A stretch of 25,122 bases of DNA from Reclinomonas americana ATCC 50394 (taxonomy: Eukaryota; Jakobida; Jakobea; Jakobida): assembly GCA_048213135.1 (NCBI GenBank), contig PS015517.1, positions 27,259 through 52,380 of the forward strand, read 5' to 3'. The notes under the pieces are model-generated. The model worked only from the letters and a program-made list of their open reading frames with translations. It did no database searches and had not been told where the DNA came from. The position numbers and the translations under genes were made by a program. This document shows positions 1-9,300 of the stretch, piece by piece (the first letter of the stretch is position 1; each line of letters opens with the position of its first letter).

Positions 1-521
1 GTCACTGGCGCCCCTGGGCTCGCCCGCGGGAACCATGCGCACCTCGTATCAGGAGTCGTTCGTCAATCCGCGAGACAAGTCGCCCACCGGACGCGTGACC
101 CCAGGCTCCCTCCGCAGCACCCGTCCAACTGCATACTCGCGCCTCCGTTCACATTCGTGGGATCGGAGCCGCCCACTGTCGGTGAGGCGGCACCATCCTC
201 CACAAGCTCGCCCCTTCTCCCCTCTTTCCTCACATCCTCGCCATCCACAGATCCCAGCGAGCTGCACCCGTCGGTGCTGAAGCGCATCCGATGGAAGAGC
301 CCGGTCGAGTACGCCACCATTGTGAACCCGAATCCGTTCACCACTCTCAACGCCACCACCTACACCATGCCCAAGGAGCAGCAGCCGCGTGAGCCTCTCA
401 CCGGCTCAGTGTCGCCAGTGAAGAACCGACGCGGACCAATGTCCGGCTTCTCCAGCAACACTGGCGGCCTGGATCTGACCGCTGGCGCCCACTCGCCGGC
501 CGGCGCCATGCTCAGCACGGC
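1..521 (+). CDS. Unidentified Ser/Pro/Thr-rich protein, partial at both ends
   Basis: Two exons can be seen. The first is open from the window edge to 181 and has strong G/C third-position bias; it holds an ATG at 35, but the bias continues upstream of it, so the true start is probably outside the window. A short pyrimidine-rich intron follows (donor GTGAGG at 182, acceptor CCACAG ending at 250 or an alternative AG ending at 261). The second exon reads LHPSVLKRIRWKSPVEYAT onward and runs in frame into the gap at 522. With the first donor at phase 0, the acceptor at 261 keeps the frame and the better-looking one at 250 does not, so the junction is uncertain. The protein is basic and rich in Ser, Pro and Thr, as in a disordered region. 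I recognise no domain and assign no function. Confidence 0.55.
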
Positions 522-1311
522 NNNNNNNNNNNNNNNNNNNNNNNNNNNNNNNNNNNNNNNNNNNNNNNNNNNNNNNNNNNNNNNNNNNNNNNNNNNNNNN
601 NNNNNNNNNNNNNNNNNNNNNNNNNNNNNNNNNNNNNNNNNNNNNNNNNNNNNNNNNNNNNNNNNNNNNNNNNNNNNNNNNNNNNNNNNNNNNNNNNNNN
701 NNNNNNNNNNNNNNNNNNNNNNNNNNNNNNNNNNNNNNNNNNNNNNNNNNNNNNNNNNNNNNNNNNNNNNNNNNNNNNNNNNNNNNNNNNNNNNNNNNNN
801 NNNNNNNNNNNNNNNNNNNNNNNNNNNNNNNNNNNNNNNNNNNNNNNNNNNNNNNNNNNNNNNNNNNNNNNNNNNNNNNNNNNNNNNNNNNNNNNNNNNN
901 NNNNNNNNNNNNNNNNNNNNNNNNNNNNNNNNNNNNNNNNNNNNNNNNNNNNNNNNNNNNNNNNNNNNNNNNNNNNNNNNNNNNNNNNNNNNNNNNNNNN
1001 NNNNNNNNNNNNNNNNNNNNNNNNNNNNNNNNNNNNNNNNNNNNNNNNNNNNNNNNNNNNNNNNNNNNNNNNNNNNNNNNNNNNNNNNNNNNNNNNNNNN
1101 NNNNNNNNNNNNNNNNNNNNNNNNNNNNNNNNNNNNNNNNNNNNNNNNNNNNNNNNNNNNNNNNNNNNNNNNNNNNNNNNNNNNNNNNNNNNNNNNNNNN
1201 NNNNNNNNNNNNNNNNNNNNNNNNNNNNNNNNNNNNNNNNNNNNNNNNNNNNNNNNNNNNNNNNNNNNNNNNNNNNNNNNNNNNNNNNNNNNNNNNNNNN
1301 NNNNNNNNNNN
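522..1311. other. Assembly gap (790 N)
   Basis: Undetermined bases. The rest of the plus-strand gene at 1-521 presumably lies here. The gap size may be only an estimate. Confidence 0.99.
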
Positions 1312-1620
1312 TTTTCTCCTTGTGTGGACTGCTCTTCTTTCTCATCAAGTGTACATTTTTGTTGGGTGGAAAGTTTGCCGCTGAAGAGCACTCTATCAAT
1401 CAATCGAGGAGTAAGAATCAAAAGAAATAAGGGGAAAAACCGACATGGATACAAGGGAAGAAAACGGGGTGAGGGATGCGGAAGAAATAAGAAAACAAGG
1501 GCATCATCGTACACACATCCCACCCCAGAGACACACATGATGACGCACTTCGCGAGAGCGTCCATGGTAACTAACACACACACTAGGTACAAAAAAAAAG
1601 ACAACATCATCACCACCCGC
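1312..1620. other. Non-coding stretch between gap and the gene at 1621-3164
   Basis: These 309 bases are AT-richer than the neighbouring exons and have no frame with exon-like codon bias. They should contain the 3' untranslated region of the minus-strand gene ending at 1621 and possibly the 3' end of the plus-strand gene. There is an A9 run near 1591-1599. Nothing else is recognisable. Confidence 0.5.
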
Positions 1621-3164
1621 TCATGCACGAGTACCGGCGGCGACCGCCTGCGCCGTAGCCGCCGGCATTTTAGGTGTACAGTGCGCGGCGGGAGTCGCAC
1701 GATCATTCTCCGGCGCCTTGGGGAGCGGCATGCGCGGCGGACCCGACGTACGCATAACAAACATACTGGCCGCGCGCGTGCGCAGCAACCCCGACGTCGC
1801 CTGCGACAGCGTCCCCGCCAGCCCACCACTCGGCACCGGCGCTGTTGCCGACGACGACGGCGGCGACTGCTCAAACACCGCCGGGACGACTGCAGTCGGC
1901 GACGACGGCGACGGCTTTGGCAGGCTCGTCGGCGGCGGTGGCGGCAAGTGCTCATTGGGNNNNNNNNNNNNNNNNNNNNNNNNNNNNNNNNNNNNNNNNN
2001 NNNNNNNNNNNNNNNNNNNNNNNNNNNNNNNNNNNNNNNNNNNNNNNNNNNNNNNNNNNNNNNNNNNNNNNNNNNNNNNNNNNNNNNNNNNNNNNNNNNN
2101 NNNNNNNNNNNNNNNNNNNNNNNNNNNNNNNNNNNNNNNNNNNNNNNNNNNNNNNNNNNNNNNNNNNNNNNNNNNNNNNNNNNNNNNNNNNNNNNNNNNN
2201 NNNNNNNNNNNNNNNNNNNNNNNNNNNNNNNNNNNNNNNNNNNNNNNNNNNNNNNNNNNNNNNNNNNNNNNNNNNNNNNNNNNNNNNNNNNNNNNNNNNN
2301 NNNNNNNNNNNNNNNNNNNNNNNNNNCGCCACCACGCGACGTCGGAACGAGGCCGCCAGTGGCGAGTTGCGTGACAAACCGCCGCCTCCACTCGCCGCCG
2401 CCGCCGCCGCCGCCGCCGCAGTTGCAGCCAGCGGACTTGATGACGACGACGCCGATGAAGCCGGCGAGCGCAGTGGCGAGTCAATCGACGATGATCGACC
2501 GTGACTGTTACCGCTGCCTCCGCCACTGGAGCGCGATGGCGGAGATGAGGCCTTGAAGGGCGGCGGTGGCGGCTGCGTCGGCATGGCCATGGGAAGCGAC
2601 GCACGGCGACCCTCTGTCATCATGTGCGCCGGCAACGAGGATGCTGGTGGCGCCGCTGGCGGAGTTGGTGATCCACGCAGGCTCTCACGCGGAGGCGGAG
2701 TCGATGAGGCGCTCGAGGCCGCCGACGATGCTGCTGATACTGCCGCCGCGGCTGTTTGCGTGTGTGAGAGAGTCGGTCAGTCATCTCGCTCTCGCCATGC
2801 TCACTCCCTCCCACGACACAGACGCACGTTTCTTTGCCACTGGCGCCACTGGGAGCTGACTCGGGTGCGCAGGAGGCGAGCTGGAGCGTGGCTTGGTGGA
2901 GGGAGCCGATGATGATGATGATGACAGCGGGGCAGCAGCAGTGACAGTGGCGGTGGAGGAGGCCACATGTGCTGCTGGTGGCTGCGTGCCGCTCACTGTT
3001 GTTGTTGTTGTCGTTGTCGTGGACGAGGCGGTGACAGTGGTTGCAGAGGTGATGGCCGCAGGTGATCGCCTCCGACGGCGCATGCGCCACAGCATGTACA
3101 ATGCAATCGCTGCGATGGCTGCAGCACCGCCCGCCAGCAGCAATCGCACGCTGAGGCGGCTCAT
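1621..3164 (-). CDS. Single-pass membrane protein with long Ser/Pro/Ala-rich tail, unknown function
   Basis: Exon 1 (3164-2828) begins at ATG 3164. Residues 1-7 are short and basic, then comes a hydrophobic segment (about residues 8-26, LLLAGGAAAIAAIALYMLW) followed at once by an Arg cluster (RMRRRRR). This predicts an N-terminal signal anchor with the rest of the chain in the cytoplasm. The next 80 residues are Ser/Thr/Ala-rich, including a Thr8 run. The intron 2827-2752 (donor GTGCGT, acceptor AAACAG) keeps frame, and exon 2 (from 2751) encodes Ala, Ser and Pro runs before entering the gap at 1960-2326. Beyond the gap a minus-strand frame with the same codon bias ends at TGA 1623-1621. The frames on the two sides differ, so the gap size is inexact or an intron lies inside it. 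No enzymatic domain is visible, and the tail looks intrinsically disordered. Function unknown. Confidence 0.65.
1960..2326. other. Assembly gap (367 N)
   Basis: Undetermined bases inside exon 2 of the minus-strand membrane-protein gene. The flanks are GC-rich triplet repeats (CCG/CGC), a usual cause of such gaps. Joining the flanks directly would shift the reading frame. Confidence 0.99.
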
Positions 3165-3618
3165 GTGTGTCTCTCTTTCTTTTCTACTCTAAACCCTCTC
3201 TCTATGATCACCGCCTTGCGCGCGCGCCGACCGGATAAAATCTTTGTCCAATTGTTTTGTGCGCGGCTCGCGAATGAATCACTGCCAAATTTGGAAACAC
3301 CTGACGCAAGTTGAAGCGGGTAGCCTGCACAGCAACGGCCATGATGGACGACTTGTGGCATTTCGGTGATGAAGCAAACCCCTGGGTCAATACAGTGGGG
3401 GGGGGGGGGAGGTGGAAGAGAGAGAGAGTGGAAGAGCGTGAATCCAGATCATAGAGGCAGTTGCCAAGCTGCAACGTGACAAGCTGGATGAGCTGAGCCT
3501 TTCATCACATGGATGGTCAAGGAAGAGTGAGAGTGCATTCCAAGAGAATGTTGCATGCCAAGCAATTCTTTCACTCGTGTCGCTGCGCAACGTGGTTTAG
3601 TTCGCCTGCTGCCAGCTG
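3165..3618. other. Intergenic spacer between two minus-strand genes
   Basis: This holds the upstream region of the membrane-protein gene and the 3' flank of the coiled-coil gene. It is mixed in composition, with one poly-G run and a short GA tract. No convincing exon, RNA gene or promoter motif was found. Confidence 0.5.
3397..3428. repeat. G13 homopolymer followed by GA microsatellite
   Basis: A run of 13 G (3397-3409) is followed by a short purine tract with (GA)n. The length may be unreliable in the assembly. Confidence 0.85.
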
Positions 3619-5976
3619 TCACTTTGCAAACCAGTTCACCACCTCGCGCACCGCCATGCTGCCGTGTTCAGTGAGTGCAAGTTTGCCTGCAATTGTGTGG
3701 TGTGGATCGAGTCAGTCAACCTTCTGACCCACGCCCTGCGCTGCGCATGCGCCACTCACCCTGCTGGTTCACTGTCTTCAACACCACAAAGAACAAGTCC
3801 TCCTGCGTCGACACCACCGCCGGCACCAGTGCTGCACGCGCCGCTGGCACAAGGGACGCCACGTGCGCTTCGTCCACCAGGAGAACCAGCGTCGATCGTC
3901 CGTCCATGAGGTTCACTGTGCGTCGTTGTCAGCACACAGACAGACAGCCACCCTGTCGCGAAGGCACTCAAGCTCACCGTTCTTCTCAGCTGCGACACTT
4001 GCAATCATCGCAGCGTCAATGGCACCACGGCCGACAACATCTTGCACCAGCACCACGCCGACAGCCGGACCGGCACCGGCTGCACCGCCGCTCCAGTCCC
4101 AGCCAACGCTGCTGCCGTGCCGCATGGCAAGCTGCACCTTGACGGCATCGAACGCAGGCGACGATTGACCAGCTGCGGCGCCGTTGATCACCTTTACGGA
4201 GGGGAACACGCGTCGCTCACGATCAGCGGCACCGCCGGCTCGTGCCACGAAGAGCGGAACTGCTGGCATTGACGGAGCCGGCTCGACAACCACTCGCGCT
4301 TGTCGTGCTCGGTCGCGCGCCGCCAGCTCCAAAAGACCGCGCTTGCACTCACCCAGTCGTTCGAGCATGCTCTTGTCGCGGTTGTCTGCCGACGGCCGTC
4401 CGAGAAGCTCTTCCTGGAATTCAACACTGGCCACAACGATGTCGTGGTGTAGATATCGAAGGAGGTAATCCACGCGCGTTGTCATATCTGCGCCTGGTTC
4501 TGCCTCACCGCAACCGTACGCCATTTCGCACAGATTGACTGCTCCCTCCACCCGTGGCACCCAGCTCGTTTCCGCTTCCGCCCTCACTCGGGCAAGCTCC
4601 TTACCCGCTGCTTGAAGTGTCTCTCGCAGCGTTTGCTCGAGCTCGCAGTTGTCGTGGACGCCGGAGTCCTGGTCAGCGGTGCATGACCGCCAACGATTGA
4701 GATCCACGTCCGCGTAAAAGTCGAGGCGAATCAGCCGCTCCATTACACACAGGAGCACAGCGCCACGCTCCTCCAGTACTTTTTTGTTCTTGGCGGCTGC
4801 GTCTTCGAGCACCTGCTTGTCCTTGTTGAGCTGTTCCACTGTGCTGCGGAGTGTGGTGACGCGCTCGTCCAAGGTCTTGCACTCTGCTTGTGTCTCCACG
4901 AGCAGACGCCGCTGCTCCGCTCGTGCAGCCTCCTCCTCCGCCATCTCCACGGCTGCGGCAAGTTGCGTCTCCAACGTGACCACCTGTGCCTTCAGTCGCT
5001 CGATACAGTCGTCCGCTGCCGCGACCCCACCACAAAGCTCCAAATGCTGCGCTTGCAGCTGCTCGTTGATGCATTGCATGTTGTGAAGGTCGATCGTGAG
5101 TAACTTGATGGTGTTCTCGGCATCGTCTAGTTGCTTCTCGTGTTGTTGGCGCATGGTCTCCAGACACTTGTCGCTCTCCTCCGCAACTGTAATCACTTTC
5201 GTGCCGAGTTCAACGTAGTCGAGCCGCAGTTGTTGCAGTTCAAGTTGCAGTCGGTCACGATCATCACGGAGGCCGTCAAATTCGGATTTCAGCCTGTCTC
5301 TCTCGCCTGTCAACTTGTCCATCGTCTCCTGCAACTCGACACGGAGGTCGTCAACGGCAACCGCCAGTTCGTCTCTCTCGTGTTGTGCTGCGAGTCGCAT
5401 CCGATACTCCTCATCTGGTGACTGCTGGGGCGGCTCACGAACAAGAATGCGATTGACCTGACACTTGAGCTGCTCGTCGTCGACTACGTCGTGCGCCGCA
5501 CTTACTCGCCACTCGTGATGACCAGCCTGATCGACCACATAGAACTGCGCGCACAGTAGCACATCAGCGTCTCGTTCAAGGGGCTGCAGACAAGCCAGCA
5601 CACATGCACACACACACCCCGATGTGATAATCTCCAAACTCCAAATTTAACTTGACTTGCCAGCGCTGCTTTCCTGGCACGTACCGCAGCTTCTTGACCC
5701 CTTCAACTTGATCACACTCGTACTCTACGACAGGCCTCACTGATGCCCACGCTCCTGTCGTGGCCTTTTTGAAAAATGCGAACACTGTGTCGGAAGAATG
5801 CTTGTCATCATCAGCCACCACCATGACAGATGACAGGCTAACGTACCTTTGCTGAGTGCCAAACCCGGCTCTCCGCGCTTAGGCGTGTAAATCGCTTTGA
5901 CTATCATTTGCAAACGCTCGCTAAGTGGGCAACAGACAACAAATTGTATGCTGTCCGTCCTGTCAATGCCTGACAT
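3619..5976 (-). CDS. Coiled-coil protein of 708 residues with unidentified flanking domains
   Basis: Five exons join in frame: 5976-5847, 5784-5618, 5583-3978, 3915-3760 and 3686-3619, with a TGA stop. Introns are 34-73 bases with donors GTACGT, GTGTGT, GTGAGC and GTGAGT. Start: ATG 5976, MSGIDRTDSIQFVVCC. Residues 1 to about 150 look like a compact beta-rich domain (YVPGKQRWQVKLNLEF, DVLLCAQFYVVDQ); a C2-like or PH-like fold is possible but unproven. Residues of about 155-375 are dense heptads (ERDRLKSEFDGLRDDRDRLQ), a long coiled coil. A helical/mixed region follows (about 376-520). The C-terminal 150 residues alternate hydrophobic strands with Gly (AVGVVLVQDVV, DLFFVVLKTVNQQ) and look folded; a PDZ-like fold was considered but not established. 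No signal peptide or membrane segment. A scaffold, tether or cytoskeletal role is an inference from the coiled coil only. Confidence 0.75.
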
Positions 5977-6303
5977 AAATGAAATCCGGCAAGCCCGAGT
6001 GTTTCGGGAAACGAGCCACAGATGTCGCTATCGAACAAACGCGCTCGACACGTGCAACACACAGAACTACTCTTCCGGATCCGATTGGTGTGGTGGCTCA
6101 ACTGATGGCGAACGGGTGGCAACTCACTCTCTCCTAACCTGAACATACTCCCTGTCTGTCTGTCTCTCTCCCCTCAACCCACTCCGACACCCTCTCCATC
6201 TCGCCCTTCTCCCTCTCCCCCACCCCCGTGACAGACAAACCGCAAAAGATTATATTGTAAGTAATCGCATAACTTGCAAAATCGCTTCCACCTCTCCGCT
6301 GCG
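5977..6303. other. Intergenic spacer, likely upstream region of the coiled-coil gene
   Basis: The spacer lies between the stop of the large glycoside-hydrolase gene (6304) and the ATG at 5976, both on the minus strand. It must hold the 3' untranslated region of the first and the promoter of the second. A pyrimidine-rich stretch occupies 6148-6235 on the + strand. I cannot point to a specific promoter or polyadenylation motif. Confidence 0.45.
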
Positions 6304-9300
6304 TCAACCGTGTGCCGTGCCGATCGTAACCTCCTGCACACACTCCATCATGAGTGCACAACAAACACACCCACGCACACCTCGCACGACTCCCACACTG
6401 AACCTTGGTGCCACCCAGCGTGTCGTCTTGCACGCCATTGACATAGAACGGCACGTTCGCCACCGCAGCATTGTTGCACGAGTCCAGCACGTACATGTAC
6501 AGGCTGCGTGCAGAACGCATGTCAGCGGACAGACAAGAGTGTGTGAGGGAGAAAGAGAAAAAGAAAGAGGAGAGAGAAATGTTGCCCCCGTATAGTGCCA
6601 AGTATCCACGATAGAGCACATCATTGGCTTGGTATGGAGTGAATAAGAGCAGATTGATCTTGGCCATCTAGGTCGCTGATAACCGCACTGAAGAACGGCT
6701 GCCAGCTGATGAGAGGCCGCAGGAAAAGGGCAAAGGAAGAGTGGAGAAAATGGAATGCGAAGTGCACAAGCGAGCGTGTCAGCTTCTCCAGATTGAACAG
6801 GGAGCAGAGAGAAATAGCATGAAGGAGAGAGAGAGAGAGGAGTAGGATGACTGCATATGTGCGAGGGCAAGAGAGAGCACTGCAATCTTTCGCTCGCAGT
6901 GTAGTGCCGCGCAAAAGGAGAGAGAGAGAGACAGCACTACAATTTTCACAGGGAGAGTGTGATGGACGACGGCGGCAACATGGCGTGCACAAGACAAGAG
7001 ACAGCACTGCAGTTTCCACGAAGAGTAAGAAGACAAAGTGACATGCATAAGACAGTAAAGAGCACAGGGAGAGTGAGAACGATGAGTGCAACTTGACATG
7101 CAAAAGAGACAGCACTGCTATGCCACATGAAACGTATGAAGGCAAAGTGACATGCAAAAGACAATAAACAGCACTACTATCGCCACAAGGAGAGTGCGAA
7201 GGAAGATGACTGCAACATGGCATGCACAAGACAAGAGACAGCACTTCAATTTCCACATGAAGAGTATGAAGGCAAAGTGATATGCACAAGACAATAAACA
7301 GCACTACTACCTCCACAGAGAGAGTGAGAACGATGAGTGCAACGTGATATGTGAAAGACAATAGACAGCCGTGCAATGTTGTGCAATGAGAACGCTTGTA
7401 AAGTGGAATGCAAAGCGCAGAAGTCTGCCTATCATTCGCCTTCACTCCACAGCGACAAAGAAAACTGATCTGTTTTCAAGCCACTCTCCGCTGCTTTCAA
7501 TATTTCAGCACTCCTCTAAATCAGCGCACTAGTACCTCCCTGCAACAATTTCTTTCAACTTTTGTTCCCTCGCGCATGTGCCAGTGCATGCGTCCCATCA
7601 TAATGTGCACCACCTTTCTGGTCCTCTAACTGCATTCGCTCATGTTCTTCTGCTTTTCCTGCTTCACTACATTGCACCGTTCGCTCTCTCTCTCCCCCTT
7701 CTCCTTCTCCTTTCCCTCCTCCCTTCCCTCCTCTCTTCCCTACTCCCTCCCTCCTCCCTTTCCCCTCTCCTTTTCCCCGTTTCTCACCGATACTTCCACG
7801 GCCGCGACGGCACCAAGAACGTCACACGGTGATGATTGTCCTCGCCCACCGGCACGACAGTGAAATCGTCGGGCCACTTTGACACGGCCGTATCGTCGCC
7901 GTGCGAACCGTCGGTGCGCACCTGCCACGAGAAGCGCAGCGGACCGCAGCGCACATCGAACGAGTCGACCCATCCGTCGACTGTGTGCTGCGACAGCGGG
8001 TCGACCTTGTTGCGCGCCAGTGTGGGTGCCGTGATCGGCACATACCACAGCACGGGCGCTGATGTCCACGTGCCGGCAAACTCCCACGGAAGCTTCTGAT
8101 CCTCGAGCCACAGAGAGCGGATGGCGTCGAGAGGCTGCGTGCGCGGGTAGCCGCTGGCGATTTCCGGTGCAATCAGTCCCGAGTACCACGTAAAGGTGGC
8201 CATGTTGTCGTAGTACGCATCCCTGTTGTGGGAGAGTGAGGTGAGCAGGTGGAGACACGGCAGACAAAGGCTGGGGGAGGAAACACACTGACACACTGAC
8301 ACACTGACACAGAGGGGCACACCAACACACTCTCTCTTTCTCTCTCACCAGATAAAGTGGAATGAGCCGAGAATTCTGGCGTCGAAACGTGTCGTCTGGT
8401 ACGTTCTCCAAGCCTACAGGAGTTGTGGTGAGGAGAGTGGACAAGTGCTGAACGCACACATCTGTGGTCACACACCCATTCGGCCTTGTCGCGCGAGCTG
8501 CCTTCAATCGGGGATCCCCAAGTGGTCTACACGTCACAAGGAAACATGGTCAGTTAGCGATGCGAAGGGATAACTGCAGGTGGCACGCTTGGCACTCAAC
8601 AAAGTCGGTCTCGCCGCCCCACCAACCGGGCACGCCAACTACGCGAAACCAATAGATGAGTGGTGCAGAAAGAGAGTCTGGCGACGAGAGGCGACGTGTA
8701 CGAAACACTCGGTGAGAATGTAGGCACCCTCGTAGCCCCACGCATCGAGCGTGAACAGCAAGTCGGGAGCGAGGCCGAAGGCACTGAGCACATTGTTGCG
8801 TGAGCGGAAAACTACGACGATGCGTGGCGACAAATGGAACGAAACTTGCGACCGATAATGTCAACATGCGCAAGTGAATCCTGTACACACGCACGCCATG
8901 TAAGCAGGTGAGCAAATATGTAGCCTTGTCGCTCTCCGTGCCCCGCTTCTCACTCCTCTCTAACAAATCACTCCTACTTCATTCCCTATCTTCTGCTTTC
9001 AATAAACGTTCTCGCTCTCCTCTCTCTCTCTCTCTCATCCTCACTCTCCCATTGTCTCCTCCGCAAGGAATCCATTCCCTTTTCCACTCTCTCCTTTCAC
9101 CTCCCAACAAACGTTCTCGCTCTCCTCCCTTCTCTTATCCTCGCCCTCCCATTATCTCCTCTCCACTCTGTCCTTTCCGCTATCAACCAAACATTCCCTC
9201 GCTCACTCTCCTTCTCTCTCGTCGTCTCTTCTCCAAGGAATCCCTTCCCTCTTCCACTCTCTCCTTTCCCCAACCAACTTGCCTTCAGCTCTGGTGTCAC

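Larger units (their letters stand above)
6404..8070 (-). other. C-terminal beta-sandwich-like module after the hydrolase barrel
   Basis: After the barrel, exon 23 encodes FDVRCGPLRFSWQVRTDG and RVTFLVPSRPWKY. Exon 24, about 1.3 kb further on, continues in phase with RLYMYVLDSCNNAAVANVPF. This strand pattern, with an end like YRLYVYVxDxxxNxAxANxPFxV, resembles an immunoglobulin or PKD-like module known after some bacterial GH-A enzymes (recalled, not searched). The phase match (two bases before, one after) supports joining exon 24 across the repeat-filled intron. Exon 25 adds only nine residues. Confidence 0.6.

Noticed and set aside
157-2556. 799-codon plus-strand open frame
   Set aside because: It is open only because two N gaps carry no stops. 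Its first part overlaps an intron and a real exon, and the later part lies antisense to the membrane-protein gene.
3756-4004. Minus-strand frame continuing the coiled-coil gene in another frame
   Set aside because: It is a shadow of the exon 3915-3760. The splice GTGAGC/CGCACAG in the phase used gives the coherent protein.
7408-7863. Plus-strand frames with hydrophobic Leu/Pro/Ser runs suggesting membrane segments
   Set aside because: They arise from the CT-rich tract at the donor of intron 23 and have no supporting splice or codon pattern.
8550-8966. Plain reading of the minus frame through 8966-8550 as one exon
   Set aside because: It breaks the hydrolase motif. Splicing at t|GTTTCG and ttt|GTTGAG restores TEFGVPGWWGGETDFTTWG.
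9271-9284. GC-AG intron with donor AAG|GCAAGT at 9282
   Set aside because: It looks like a classic GC donor, but its phase does not fit the next exon. The donor GTTGGT at 9278 fits in frame and gives PELKAIFRSRNN.
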